A DNA stretch of 64,000 nucleotides from assembly GCA_036850905.1 (NCBI GenBank), contig CM072099.1:27163638-27227637 (forward strand), written 5' to 3'. Positions within the stretch are counted from its first letter, which is position 1; each line of letters starts with the position of its first letter. The position numbers were made by a program, and so were the translations under genes. This DNA is from Luffa acutangula. Lineage: Eukaryota > Streptophyta > Magnoliopsida > Cucurbitales > Cucurbitaceae. This document shows, piece by piece, positions 11,361 through 22,894 of this stretch. Below the pieces are notes generated by a model. It did not search any database. It was not told where the DNA came from and was given only the letters and a program-made list of their open reading frames with translations.

Positions 11361-13275
11361 ATACTTGATTCAGGAGCAACTAATCATGTTTGCTCTTCTT
11401 TTCAGGAAAATAGTTCCTTTCGGCAGTTGAACGATGGGGAAATGATACTCAGGGTCGGAACTGGAGAAGTCATTTCAGCTAAAGCAGTGGGAGCTGTGAA
11501 GTTATTTTTTAGAAATAGATTCTTACTTTTAGAAAGTTTGTTAATCGTTCCCAAGATTAAGAGGAACTTAATTTCTATTTCATGTTTGATTGAACAATCG
11601 TATACAGTTACTTTTGATATGAATGAAGCGTTCATTTATAAAAATGGTTTACTTATTTGTTCAGCCAAATTGGAAAATAACTTGTATGTTTTAAGACCAA
11701 CCAAAAACAAAGCACTTTTAAATCACGAATTATTTAAAACTGCTGAAACTCAAAGTAAAAGGCAAAAGATTTCTCCATCAAGTAACAATACTCATCTTTG
11801 GCATCTTAGACTTGGTCATATAAACATCGATAGGATCGGTCATTTGGTAAAGAATGGACTTCTAAGTAAGTTAGAAGATGATTCACTACCACCTTGTGAA
11901 TCTTGTCTCGAGGGAAAAATGACCAAGAGACCCTTTACTGGAAAAGGTTACAGAGCCAAAGAACCCTTAGAGTTAATACATTCGGATCTATGTGGTCCAA
12001 TGAATGTAAAAGCTCAAGGAGGGTACAAATATTTCATCTCATTTATAGATGATTATTCAAGATATGGTTACTTGTACCTAATGGGACATAAGTCTGAAGC
12101 CCTTGAAAAGTTTAAGGAGTTTAAGACTGAAGTTGAAAACCTATTAGGTAAATCTATTAAAGTACTTCGATCTGATCGAGGAGGGGAGTATATGGATCAA
12201 AGATTCCAGGATTATATGATAGAACATGGAATCCAATCTCAACTCTCAGCCCCTGGTACACCCCAGCAGAATGGTGTGTCAGAAAGGAGAAATAGAACCT
12301 TGTTAGACATGGTTCGTTCAATGATGAGCTATGCTCAATTGCCTAGCTCGTTTTGGGGGTATGCAGTAGAGACTGTAGTATACATCTTGAACAATGTTCC
12401 CTCGAAAAGTGTTTCTGAAATACCTTTCGAATTATGGAAGGGGCGTAAACCTAGTTTGCATCACTTTCGCATCTGGGGTTGTCCAGCACACGTGCTTGTG
12501 ACAAATCCTAAGAAACTGGAACCTCGTTCAAAACTGTGCCAATTTGTTGGTTACCCTAAAGAAAGGAGAGGTGGTTATTTCTACGACCCACAAGAAAAGA
12601 AGGTGATTGTATCAACAAACGCCACTTTCTTAGAGGAAGACCACATGAGAGATCATAAACCACGAAGCAAAATAATATTAGGAGAAGCTACTGAAGAATC
12701 ATCAAGAGTTGTTGATGAAGTTGGACCTTCAACAAGTGTTGATGAAGGAACTAGTTCTTCAGATCCATCACATCCATCTCAAACGTTGGGAATGCCTCGA
12801 CGCAGTGGGAGGATTGTATTACAACCTGACAGCTACTTGGGTTTAACTGAAACTCAGGTTGTCATACCTAATGATGGCATTGAGGATCCATTGTCCTATC
12901 GACAGGCAATGAATGACAAAGATAAGGATGAATGGGTCAAAGCCATGAACCTAGAAATGGAGTCAATGCACTCCAATTCTGTATGGGAACTTACAGATCT
13001 ACCAAATGGGGTAAAACCCATAGGGTGCAAATGGATCTATAAGAGAAAAAGAGATGCAGCTGGAAAGGTACAGACCTTCAAATAAAGACTAGTGGCAAAG
13101 GGTTATACCCAAAAGGAAGGGGTTGACTATGAGGAAACCTTTTCTCCTATAGCCATGTTAAAGTCCATAAGAATTCTTTTATCCATAGCCACATATTATG
13201 ACTATGAAATATGGCAAATGGACGTCAAGACTGCTTTTAAGAATGGTAATCTAGAAGAGAATATCTTCATGTCTC
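11361..13275 (+). pseudogene. Family A pol: protease, integrase, N-terminal RT; split by gypsy D1
   Basis: Same frame as the second gag segment. It opens with the protease motif LDSGATNHVC and is open to 13082. The pre-integrase domain (LWHLRLGHI, about residue 123 of the frame starting 11427) and zinc-binding CESC are present. The integrase core has IHSDLCGP, LRSDRGGEY and VSERRNR giving D, D, E (residues about 186, 246, 284). RT starts near residue 496 (DEWVKAMNLEMESM). A TAA stop at 13083-13085 falls just before RLVAKGYTQ; the frame then reopens through QMDVKTAFKNG and is cut after 13275 by gypsy D1, which splits a CAA codon. Removing D1 and one GTCTC restores the frame into 19589. Confidence 0.92.
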
Positions 13276-13493
13276 TGATAGCAAGCATAGCTAGCTATGT
13301 TTACTTATCTAATTTAGCTAGTCTTTGATGATTATTGGCTATTTTATTGCACTTAATTGTTTATTTTGTAGGAAATTGTTGATTGGAGCTAAAATGTAAT
13401 ATTGGAGTCAATCGGGTGTCGGAACGCGAAAAGATGCAAAGGAATGAAAAAGCTTCAAAGAGAAAAAAGTCAATTTCGGGTCAAATATAGACC

Positions 13494-13673
13494 AGCGTCG
13501 AGACGCTGCTTCTTTAGCGTCTCGACGCTGGCATTCCATATCGAATCAGGAGCAATAAGGTCACAGCGTTGAGAAGTTGTGACAATAGTGTCTCGACGCT
13601 ACCGCATTTCCTTTCCAAACACGCGCGTATAAGCGGCAGCGTCGAGACGCTGTCTTGATAGCTTCTCGACGCT
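13494..13673 (+). repeat. Triple inverted-repeat array in D1 5' LTR
   Basis: Six 14-mers in three pairs: 13494-13507 with 13516-13529, 13565-13578 (degenerate) with 13587-13600, 13638-13651 with 13660-13673. Within each pair the second is the reverse complement of the first and the gap is 8 nt, so each pair is a 14-bp stem with an 8-nt loop (pair 1 perfect). Centre-to-centre distance is 22 bp, about two DNA turns. Confidence 0.92.
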
Positions 13674-13688
13674 ACGACGAAATTTTGC

Positions 13689-13695
13689 TATATAA
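13689..13695 (+). promoter_or_regulatory. Putative TATA box, D1 5' LTR
   Basis: TATATAA in GCTATATAAGC, 16 bp downstream of the inverted-repeat array. The 3' LTR has the same at 18678-18684. The spacing places the array in the proximal promoter (U3). Confidence 0.6.
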
Positions 13696-14600
13696 GCATC
13701 CTTTCGGCTAGGTTTTTGGGGGATTCAATTTTGGGAGTTCTTGGAGCCGTAAAGAGGGCAGAAACAGAGGAATTGAGGGCTGAAGAAAAGGGAGAAGGTC
13801 GAAAATCAACCCATTGCTCGTGGGGATCGTGACGGGGACGTTCGGTCTCGGCCTACATTGAGTTTTCTTTTTCCTTTCCTTTTCTTTAGCTAGAGTTTAT
13901 GGCTTTATTATGTTTAGTTGAGCTTGTAATTACATTCATGAGTACCTAAACTCATAGCTTAGGGATTGATGTAGTTGATTTTGTTTATGGATTGATTTAT
14001 GGTTTAAGTTGTGCAATGTTTATTATGTTTGTAATCTTGATTTAATGCTTTCAATTAATTGCCCATTAGTTGAATGATTTAAGTTTTGAATCTAGCTCGG
14101 GAGAGGGGATTTAATATAGACTTACTCAAGATTGCATGACTAAAGTTTATTTTCTAATTCGTGATGGTTTTAGATTACTCTAGAATTGGTCAAAAGACCT
14201 CATTGCCTATCATATTAATAAACTTAGATAGGGATATCAAGTAGATTAATTTGCATGAGAATCAACTATACTCGGGAGATGTAGTTGTGATTAAAGGGTC
14301 TTGGGCTCATAATTCCATTGTGCATAATAACTTATCCCTTAAAATCAATCCTAGACTAAATCGGCGAAATCAATTCCCTAAGTGTTTTTTCCAATTGAAT
14401 TTCCACTTTTTACTTGCTTTGAATTAGTTTTCATATCATTCACTCATTACTTTTTGATATCTAAATAAAATTGAGCAAGATAATTAACAATACTGGATTT
14501 GCTTAAACATCCAATCCAGAGGACGACACTCGTTTATAAGAACACTTTATTATTACTTGACCCGTGCGCTTGCGGTAAGGAAAATTCCACATCAAGTTTT

Positions 14601-14618
14601 TGGCACCGTTGCCGGGGA
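14601..14618 (+). other. D1 primer binding site (tRNA-Asp type)
   Basis: TGGCACCGTTGCCGGGGA, six bases after the LTR end. It differs by one base from the tRNA-Asp-type site TGGCGCCGTTGCCGGGGA, commonly reported for Athila/Tat-like gypsy elements and found exactly in D2 at 44482-44499. Confidence 0.82.
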
Positions 14619-14929
14619 TTGGCACATTTAGCTAGATTGATATTGTGAAAAAATTGTTTGATCTTAATTTAGGGTGTATTTTTACTTTTCTAGGTTGATT
14701 GCATTTTGTCCTTATTTGCTTTCTTTCCATATTTGTTTTCTAGTTTAATTTTTCTTTACTTGTTAGTTTCCTTATTTGTGTTCAGTCATATTTATTTTTG
14801 CATTCCATATTAGGTCATTTTGTTTCCTTGTCTAGATTATAGTTTCCATATTTAGATTAGTTGTCTTCTTTTCTTTGCTGCTTTCCATAATTGTTTTCTT
14901 TCCTTTTTTTTAGGGTAGTTTAGTGTTGT

Positions 14930-17073
14930 ATGCGTAGTAATAAAGATTTAATTTTAGCACCATTTGATCCCGAGATAGAAAGAACAATTCATAGGCTTCG
15001 AAGGGAGAATAGAGAAATTATTCAAATGGCAGACCAAAATCCACCTGAGGAGCCTAGGCCTATTAGAGATTATTTTCAGCCTGTGTTTCAGGGACAACAA
15101 TCGGGGATTGTCTATGCCCCGATTAATGCCAACAACTTTGAGCTGAAGACCGGTCTCGTTCAGATGGCTCGAGACTGTGCATATAGAGGATCGCTCACCA
15201 AGGATCCAAATTCTCATCTTAAATCATTTTTGGATATTTGTGGGACGGTAAAGATTAATGGTGTTTCTGAGGATGCAATTCGCTTACGTTTGTTTCCTTT
15301 TTCTTTGCAGGATAAAGCACGAGATTGGTTGCAGTCTATTGCCCCTGGGAGCATCACCACCTGGGATGTTTTGGTCCAGGCCTTTTTAAAGAAATTTTCC
15401 CTCCTGCAAAGATGGTCAAGCTAAGGACCGAGATTGGGACATTCCAACAACAATTTGATGAGCAGCTGTTCGAAGCTTGGGAGTGATTTAAAGAGTTACT
15501 GAGGAAGTTCCCTCAGCATGGATATCCCGACTGGCTTCAGGTTCAATTGTTTTATAATGGTTTAACTCCTACTACAAAAACTATTGTTGATGCTCGCACA
15601 CTTTTAGAGGATATGGCCATCAACAGCTATCAGTGGCCATCGGAGCGGTCTGCACCTAAAAAGATTGCTGCTGGAGTGTTTGAGGTTGATAAAGTAAGTG
15701 CACTCCAGGCCCAGATGACCTCCCTTGCTAATGCTTTTATGAAATTTTCAAGTACAGGGAGTGCACAGTCAATTGAATCAGCTGCTGCTTTAGCATCTAG
15801 ACCTCAGGAGGAGACCATTGAACAGGTTCAATATGTATCAAATTCTAATTTTAGAGGATATAATAATAATTCTACACCTACACATTATCACCCTAACAAT
15901 ATGAACCATGAAAATTTCTCTTATGCTAAAACTAAGAATGTTCTTAATCCCCCTGGTTTTGCCCCTCAAACTCAAGATAATAAAAAGTTAGAAGATCTTG
16001 TTGGATCTTTCATTGCAAAGTCTAGTAACAGGATAACCAAATTGGAGGAGGCAGTCATTGCCATCAACTCAATAGTGAACGGCCACAATGCAGTTATAAA
16101 GAACATTGAGACTCGGCTGGGACAGTTGGTAAGTATTGTAAGTACCATGAATAAAGGTAAGGCCCCAGCTGAACAGGAGAAAACTCAGATGGAGTACTGT
16201 AAGGCAATCACTGTGCACCAGGAGGAAGTTGACGAGGAGCCTGAGTCTGAGGATTATGAAACGCTTACAGGAGAAGCTGAGGAGGACACATCAGTAGATG
16301 AGGCTGAAAAGCCTAACCCTGAGCCTCCTATTCCTTCTTCCACACTGATGGTTCCCAAGGAAAAGAGAAAGAAAAAGAAAAAAAAAAAGAACAATCAGGT
16401 TCAGTTTGATAAATTTATGAATGCTTTTATGAATCTGAACATTAATATTCCTTTTGCAGAGGCATTAGAGATGCCCCAATACAACAGGTTCATGAAGGAG
16501 TGGTTAGCAAAGGAGCGAAAGGAAAAGAAGGTTGACACTGTATATCTTGCTTCCACATGCAGCACCAGAGTACAACAGAAGGTACCTGAAAAGGTAGCAG
16601 ATCCAGGGAGTTTTTCTGTTCCTTGTAGTTTTGGTACTTATTCTTTTAGAGCATTATGTGATTTAGGTGCTAGCATTAATATTATTCCTTTGTCCTTGTG
16701 TAAAAAGTTAGACATAGGTGAGATTAAATCTACTCCTGTAAAGCTCCAATTGGCCGATCAATCTGTGGTTAGACCAGTTGGCATTGTAGAAAATGTTTTA
16801 ATCAGAGTAGGTAGACTTTTCCTCCCTATTGACTTGTATGTTATGGACATGATAGAAAATCCTTCGATACCTGTCATATTAGGAAGACCATTCCTCGCTA
16901 CTGGACGAGTGATTATTGATATTGAGTGCAGGGAGCTCACTATTAGAGTCAGGAACGAAAAAGAAAATTTTAAAGCAGTTGAAGACTCTAAAGATGAAGT
17001 GCTTTTCATGGGTTACAAGAAAGGTGCAAGAAAGAGCACTTCTGTTGGATTCACAGAAAAGAAGCCTCCTTGA
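14930..17073 (+). pseudogene. D1 gag-protease, frameshifted and partly deleted
   Basis: Starts at ATG 14930 and reads FDPEIERTIHRLRRE near the N-terminus, the signature I associate with Athila/Tat-type gag. Compared with intact D2 it has a 1-nt deletion in a T run near 15398, a CGA-to-TGA stop near 15484-15486, and a 42-bp in-frame deletion near 15593, before ARTLLEDMA. From 15547 the frame is open to 17073: coiled linker, acidic stretch, poly-Lys run (about 16365-16390), then the aspartic protease (CDLGASINIIPLSL; ILGRPFLATGR). As in D2, no CCHC zinc knuckle is present where F-family gag has one. The protein would be cut short after about 165 residues. Confidence 0.92.
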
Positions 17074-18264
17074 AGCACGGTCAACACGTCGAGCTAATGA
17101 CGTTAAACAAGAGCTTTTGGGAGGCAACCCAAGTCTTGTTTTCTTTCTCTCCTTTGCTTTCAAGCTTTCAAGATTCCAAGCTTTCAGTCAAGAAGTCAGC
17201 ATCATTCCAGGCCAGTATTATTCACTCCTATCATTCTTTTATTGTTCTCATGCTTGTTTGTGCCTTATTTTCTTTATACACTGAGGACAATGCATGTTTT
17301 AAGTTTGGGGGTGGATTAGCATGTTTGTGGAGCCCTTGAGCATCTGAGTTTGGGCTATAGTTTTGAGCTTTCTTTGAATTATGTATATGGTTGTTTTCTG
17401 GATGCTACTTTTGCATGATTATGATATTCTAGGATAGGCTTTCTTGTCAATTTTCAAGCTTGTGATGAGTTGTAAGCATGATTGCCCAAAAGGGAGACTT
17501 TTTAAATTTTTTCTAGGAGATGGCTTGCATGAGTAGAGTATTTGTCTTGGCTAGATTTGGATTTGAATGCTTAGGAGCGAATTATTGGGTTCATATGCTT
17601 GTTGTCACCTCGATAGGTGTAGGGTAGAGCTAAAGAGTTAATTTTTTGCAAATTAACATGTTTGATATTGCTTAGGAGAAAAGAAAAGAATATCTGCTCA
17701 TCATGTTCATAACGAAAAATCATTCTTGTTGTTATTGTTGAAAAAGAAAAAAAAAAGTCATAACTTATGCGCGCAATATGCAATGGTTAATAAAGATTAA
17801 GGCAAAAAGAGCTACCCCTGTTGTGATCAGTTAGGCCAACCAAAGAAAACTCAGGTTAAGGGTCCCTGCAATGGGTGTGTGAAAGCTAGTGCCACATATA
17901 AATGCTTAATTCAATTGTTAATTAGAAGCACCTAAGTATGGAGATAAACAAACTAATTTGTTCCATTAACTCATTAGTGAAACCTTAGTGTCAGTGTAGA
18001 GGGAAGATGAGCTGAGAGATTAATAAATCAACCCCGGGCTAGTAGAGTCTGATCTTGTTGAGTTAGATCTCGCTTGTGCAAGTTAATTTTGGAAAAAATT
18101 AAATTTGTCTCCCTCATTGGTCCTTGTGTGCATGTCTCTTGCTTGCTTGGTTATTGACTTTTGAGCCTTGAGGATTGAGTTATGATTGTTGCATCCATAC
18201 TTCTACTGTATGTTTGATTTTTAGTTTGTTCGAGGACTAGCAAAAGCTTAAGTTTGGGGGTATT
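17074..18264 (+). other. D1 3' non-coding region
   Basis: Holds the hairpin TTGGGAGGCAACCCAA (17117-17132), GAGGACAATGCAT, an internal polypurine-like AAGTTTGGGGGTGG (17301-17314) and the true 3' polypurine tract AAGTTTGGGGGTATT (18250-18264). The rest has no coding signal. At 17133 it lacks a 45-bp GT...AG segment that D2 has. Confidence 0.85.
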
Positions 18265-19583
18265 TGATAGCAAGCATAGCTAGTTATCTTTACTTATCTA
18301 ATTTAGCTAGTCTTTGATGATTATTGGCTATTTTATTGCACTTGATTGTTTATTTTGTAGGAAATTGTTGATTGGAGCTAAAATGTAATATTGGAGTCAA
18401 TCGGGTGTCGGAACGCGAAAAGATGCAAAGGAATGAAAAAGCTTCAAAGAGAAAAAAGTCAATTTCGGGTCAAATATAGACCAGCGTCGAGACGCTACTT
18501 CTTTAGCGTCTCGACGCTGGCATTCCATATCGAATCAGGCGCAATAAGGTCACAGCGTCGAGACGCTATGACAATAGTGTCTCGACGCTACCTCATTTCC
18601 TTTCCAGACACGCGCGTATAAGCGGCAGCGTCGATACGCTGTCTTGACAGCTTCTCGACGCTACGACGAAATTTTGCTATATAAGCATCCTTTCGGCTAG
18701 GTTTTTGGGGGATTCAATTTTGGGACTTCTTGGAGCCGTAAAGAGGGCAGAAACAGAGGAATTGAGGGCTGAAGAAAAGGGAGAAAGTCGAAAATCAACC
18801 CATTGCTCGTGGGGATCGTGATGGGGACGTTCGGTCTCGGCCTACATTGAGTTTTCTTTTCCCTTTCCTTTTCTTTAGCTAGAGTTTATGGCTTTATTAT
18901 GTTTAGTTGAGCTTGTAATTACATTCATGAGTACCTAATCTCATAGCTTTGGGATTGATGTAGTTGATTTTGTTTATGGATTGATTTATGGTTTAAGTTG
19001 TGCAATGTTTATTATGTTTGTAATCTTGATTTAATGCTTTCAATTAATTGTCCATTAGTTGAATAATTTAAGTTTTGAATCTAGCTCGGGAGAGGGGATT
19101 TAATATAGACTTACTCAAGATTGCATGACTAAAGTTTATTTTCTAATTCGTGACGGTTTTAGATTACTTTAGAATTAGTCAAAAGATCTCATTGCCTTGC
19201 ATATTAATAAACTTAGATAGGGATATCAAGTAGATTAATTTGCATGAGAATCAACTATACTCGGGAGATGTAGTTGTGATTAAAGGGTCTTGGGCTCATA
19301 ATTCCATTGTGCATAATAACTTATCCCTTAAAATCAATCCTAGACTAAATCGGCAAAATCAATTCCCTAAGTGTTTTCTCCAATTGAATTTCCACTTTTT
19401 ACTTGCTTTGAATTAGTTTTCATATCATTCACTCATTACTTTTTTATCCCTAAATAAAATTGAGCAAGATAATTCACAATACTTGATTTGCTTAAACATC
19501 CAATCCAGAGGACGACACTCGTTTATACGAACACTTTATTATTACTTGACCCGTGCGCTTGCGGTAAGGAAAATTCCACATCA
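18265..19583 (+). repeat. D1 3' LTR
   Basis: 1319 bp, same length as the 5' LTR. The inverted-repeat array is at 18483-18662; here pair 2 (18554-18567 with 18576-18589) keeps the GA arm that is degenerate in the 5' LTR. TATA box at 18678-18684. Confidence 0.94.
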
Positions 19584-19588
19584 GTCTC

Positions 19589-20772
19589 AACCTGAAGGGT
19601 TCATAGCCCAAGGTCAGGAACAAAAGGTTTGTAAGCTCAATCGATCCATTTATGGATTGAAAAAAGCGTCCAGATCATGGAACATTAGATTTGATACTGC
19701 AATCAAATCTTTTTGCTTTGACCAAAACGTTGATGAGCCTTGCGGGTACAAGAAAGTCAACAAAAGGAAAATAGCGTTTCTAATACTTTATGTAGACGAT
19801 ATCCTACTCATTGGGAATGATGTAGGATGCCTCACTGACATTAAGAAATGGCTAGCAGCCCAATTCCAAATGAAAGATCTGGGAGAGGCTCAATATGTTC
19901 TGGGAATCCAAATCATTAGGGATTGTAAGAACAAAACACTAGCTTTGTCTCAAGCAACGTATATTGACAAGATGTTGTCTCGATATTCGATGCAAAACTC
20001 CAAGAAGGGACTACTACCCTTCAGACATGGGGTACACCTGTCTAAGGAACAATCTCCTAAGACACGTCACGAAGTTGAGAACATGAGACACATTCCCTAT
20101 GCCTCAGCTGTGGGTAGCTTAATGTATGCTATGCTCTGCACTAGGCCTGACATATGTTATGCAGTGGGAGTAGTCAGTAGGTATCAGTCTAATCCAGGGT
20201 TGGACCACTGGGGAGCGGTTAAGAATATCCTCAAGTATCTTCGGAGAACGAGGGACTACATGCTTCTGTATGGAGCTAAGGATTTGATTCTTACTGGATA
20301 CACTGACTCTGACTTTCAAGCTGATAAGGATTCAAAGAAATCCACATCAAGGTCAGTATTCACCCTCAATGGAGGAGCAGTAGTGTGGAGAAACATCAAA
20401 AAAGGATGCATAGCAGACTCAACCATGGAGGCTGAGTATGTAGCAGCTTGTGAAGCAGCTAAGGAGGCAGTATGGCTTAGAAAGTTCTTGACTGATTTGG
20501 AAGTGGTTCCGAATATGAACGTGCCCATAACACTATACTGTGACAACAGTGGGGCTGTAGCCAACTCAAAAGAACCTCGAAGCCACAAACGGGGTAAACA
20601 CATCGAGAGGAAGTATCACCTGATACGAGAGATTGTGCAAAGAGGAGATGTGATCGTCACTAAGATCGCCTCGGAGCACAACATCGTTGATCCATTTACG
20701 AAGGCTTTCACGGCTAAAGTGTTTGAGGGTCATCTAGAGGGTCTAGGTCTACGAGATATGTATGCCATCTAA
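19589..20772 (+). pseudogene. Family A pol: C-terminal RT and RNase H
   Basis: Continues the RT frame interrupted at 13275, beginning QPEGFIAQGQEQKVCKL and stopping at 20772. The RT active site is YVDD (codons 19789-19800) followed by ILLIGND. RNase H motifs are recognisable: TGYTDSDFQ, EAEYVAACEA, LYCDNSGAVAN and HIERKYHLIRE, with VDPFTKAF near the C-terminus as usual for TNT1-like elements. No stop occurs inside this segment. An upstream start at 19483 seen in a simple ORF scan lies in the D1 LTR and is not biological. Confidence 0.92.
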
Positions 20773-20900
20773 TCTAGGGCAAGTGAGAGAAATGTATAAT
20801 GGGTATAAGGATGCCCTAGTTCATTGTATTATTTTTAATATACATGACATTTCCAACTTTAGATTATTGCATTTACATCCCACTAACTAGTGTTTTAGTT

Positions 20901-20912
20901 CAAGTGGGAGTT
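20901..20912 (+). other. Family A polypurine tract
   Basis: CAAGTGGGAGTT directly before the 3' LTR. Plus-strand DNA synthesis would be primed here, as in other copia elements. Confidence 0.75.
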
Positions 20913-22894
20913 TCTTGGGTTTTATGCCCTAAAACTCGTAGATAGTGAATGTAACCGTTGACTGGATATTAATGAAATAATATTGATATATTTTTCCATT
21001 AATTATTATTAGTTATTTTATATTTGTCTTTGCCTTATAATAACCCTAATCCAATAAACTAGACATCCAAGGCTGTAATATGAGTCTTGAACTATATGTA
21101 GCGACATATGGGATCATTGTTCAAGAAACAACCTAAAGGGTCTATAGTATAGGGATAAGACTGGGTGCCTTATCCTGGTGACACTATGGATACGGCCCAC
21201 TTTGTATTTGATACAAACGCTGCGATCCAACGCGTTCGTGTACGAGACATGCGAGTGGAGGTATCCTATGCAATGAGTTTACATAAGACCAGATCGCGAA
21301 ATAGTAATCACTGGTTATAACACCGTTAACAAGTTGGTTTTCTATTTTACTAGGACGACCTAGACGACTTTGTCTTAATCCTGAGTTGATTATGGACTCC
21401 TGCTCATGAGAGATTGTCCTTTGATTTGCATGGGTGAGAGTGGCCAGTACGCCGACTCAATAAGCCTACCATTTTGGGGACAAGACCGAATGGGGAGCTG
21501 GGAACGTAATCGTGCAAGATGGAATTCAATCCTTCCCGACTTTAGGGAAGCAGATGAGTGTTCCCTTAAGTGGTTACTCCGAGTCTTGAACAAATGGCCC
21601 TACCCTCTCAATGGCACGAGAGCGTTTTTTGTTTGATGGTTGGACCACAAACAGGTTGTTCATTAGAGGAGAACTGGTACTTAAGGAAATAGAGGTAACC
21701 TAGGGGTAAAATGGTAATTTGACCCAGCTGGTGTTACGGACACTCGTGAAGGAATAACTTGTCGATATTGGTCTATATCCGTGGACACAGAAAATATGTC
21801 TGCAGTGAGAAGAGTGCAACTGTGAGTCTATAGTGGAATGAACGCACAGTTAACGAATATTGATTAATGTGGTTAATGAGTTTGACCAATTAACCTCACA
21901 TCGTTGGAGCTTCTGATCTGCAGGTCCATTAGGTCCCACTGGTAGCTCATAAAGTAATTTGAGGCAACTAAGTAATAAATGTAAATAGAAAATGTGCAAT
22001 TTACTTAGGGAAACAAATATAATATATATTGATATATTATTATGAGAGAAATTAATATTTGAAGAAATTCAAATATAAATTTATGGAAGTTTGAAAGAGT
22101 TCAAATAATGAATTAATTAATTTAAGGTCTTAAATCTATTTGGGTGAGTTAATTAATTCAAGGCCGGAAATTAAATATGTGATATTTAATTGGTGGTTAA
22201 TTAATTTAAGAATTCATTAACCGGGAATTAATCAATTATGGAAATAATTAATCACTTAAGGAAGTGATTAATCATTTATGGAAATGATCTAATCACTTAT
22301 GGAAGTAATTAGACATTTGTGGAAAAGATTAATCAATTGTGGAAGTGATTGATCATGATTGATTGAATAAGGAAAAAGATTGAATCAATTTTGGAAAAGA
22401 TTGATTTAATTGAATATTTTATTCATGGCCTCTCTTCTATAAATAGAACACTAGACCTAATTGGTCCATGACACTTTGCTCTTGCTCTTAGACTCTCAAG
22501 ACAAGACCTAGAATTCTCTCTAGCCTCCCTCTTAGAGAAAGACTCCCACAAGTCTTTTGCCTCCTAGACTTAGAGACATATCGGTGTAACCTCTGTGGTT
22601 ATTGTGTCATTCAAAGGAGAAATCTCCAGCGATCACAAGAAAAGGGGGCTGCAGCGTTTTCGTTCGTGGAACGTCGTTGGTGAAGAACGGTCAAGTCTAC
22701 AACGAAGGTTTGTAACGGTTCTTCCTTCTTTCTTTAGAAAAGCATGAAAATAAATTTAGATTTATTTTTCCAGCAGCTTTAAAGAGTGTTTAAAGTTTGT
22801 TTGAGTTTTCGTAACGGTATTTTAATGTTAATTAATATACGGCGAAAGGTCCAATCGATGCGCTTCCACTGCGTGGGGACTTTTATTCCCTTCA
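20913..22894 (+). repeat. 3' LTR of the full-length family A element
   Basis: 1982 bp ending TTCCCTTCA, followed by the TSD CCATC. It begins TCTTGGG, so the terminal TG of the other copies is mutated. Hairpin array at about 22215-22400 and TATA box at 22438-22446. It lacks the 22 bp between two TTTTCCAGCA repeats kept in the 5' LTR. Confidence 0.94.

Larger units (their letters stand above)
13276..14594 (+). repeat. D1 5' LTR
   Basis: 1319 bp. Contains the three-pair AGCGTC/GACGCT array (13494-13673), a TATA box (13689-13695) and, near the end, a U5 block CCAGAGGACGACACTCG shared with other D-type LTRs here. By eye it differs from the 3' LTR at scattered single bases, several of them inside the array. 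Confidence 0.94.
13276..19583 (+). mobile_element. Gypsy element D1: complete LTRs, gag-protease only
   Basis: 6308 bp with LTRs of 1319 bp each (13276-14594 and 18265-19583), ends TGATAGC...ACATCA, and a perfect TSD GTCTC (13271-13275 and 19584-19588). The interior (3670 bp) has a primer site, gag-protease, 1.2 kb non-coding and a polypurine tract. There is no RT, RNase H or integrase. D2 at 43154 has the same plan, so this is the structure of the family rather than a one-off deletion. D1 gag is damaged, D2 is not. Confidence 0.94.
5897..22894 (+). mobile_element. Full-length family A copia retrotransposon (TNT1-94-like) with nested gypsy D1
   Basis: Two LTRs (5897-7900 and 20913-22894), primer site directly after the first, polypurine tract before the second, and a gag-pol between. 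Flanking TSD is CCATC at 5892-5896 and 22895-22899, perfect. Gypsy element D1 sits inside the RT gene; without it the element is about 10.7 kb. The 2004-bp and 1982-bp LTRs differ in length by a single 22-bp deletion near their 3' ends, between two copies of TTTTCCAGCA. The coding region has one frameshift and two stops, so it is probably not autonomous. Among ten family A LTRs seen here, this is the only copy with its interior. Confidence 0.95.

Noticed and set aside
13494..13673. Regular 14-mers with 8-nt gaps resemble a CRISPR-like array
   Set aside because: Repeats alternate orientation, spacers are only 8 nt and shared between copies, and the setting is a plant LTR. It is an inverted-repeat array, not CRISPR.
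14601..14618. Possible tRNA-Asp gene fragment
   Set aside because: It is the 18-nt primer binding site; no cloverleaf sequence surrounds it.
19483..19588. ORF start in the D1 LTR leading into copia RT
   Set aside because: The first 35 codons are LTR sequence fused by insertion; the true frame enters at 19589 from 13275.
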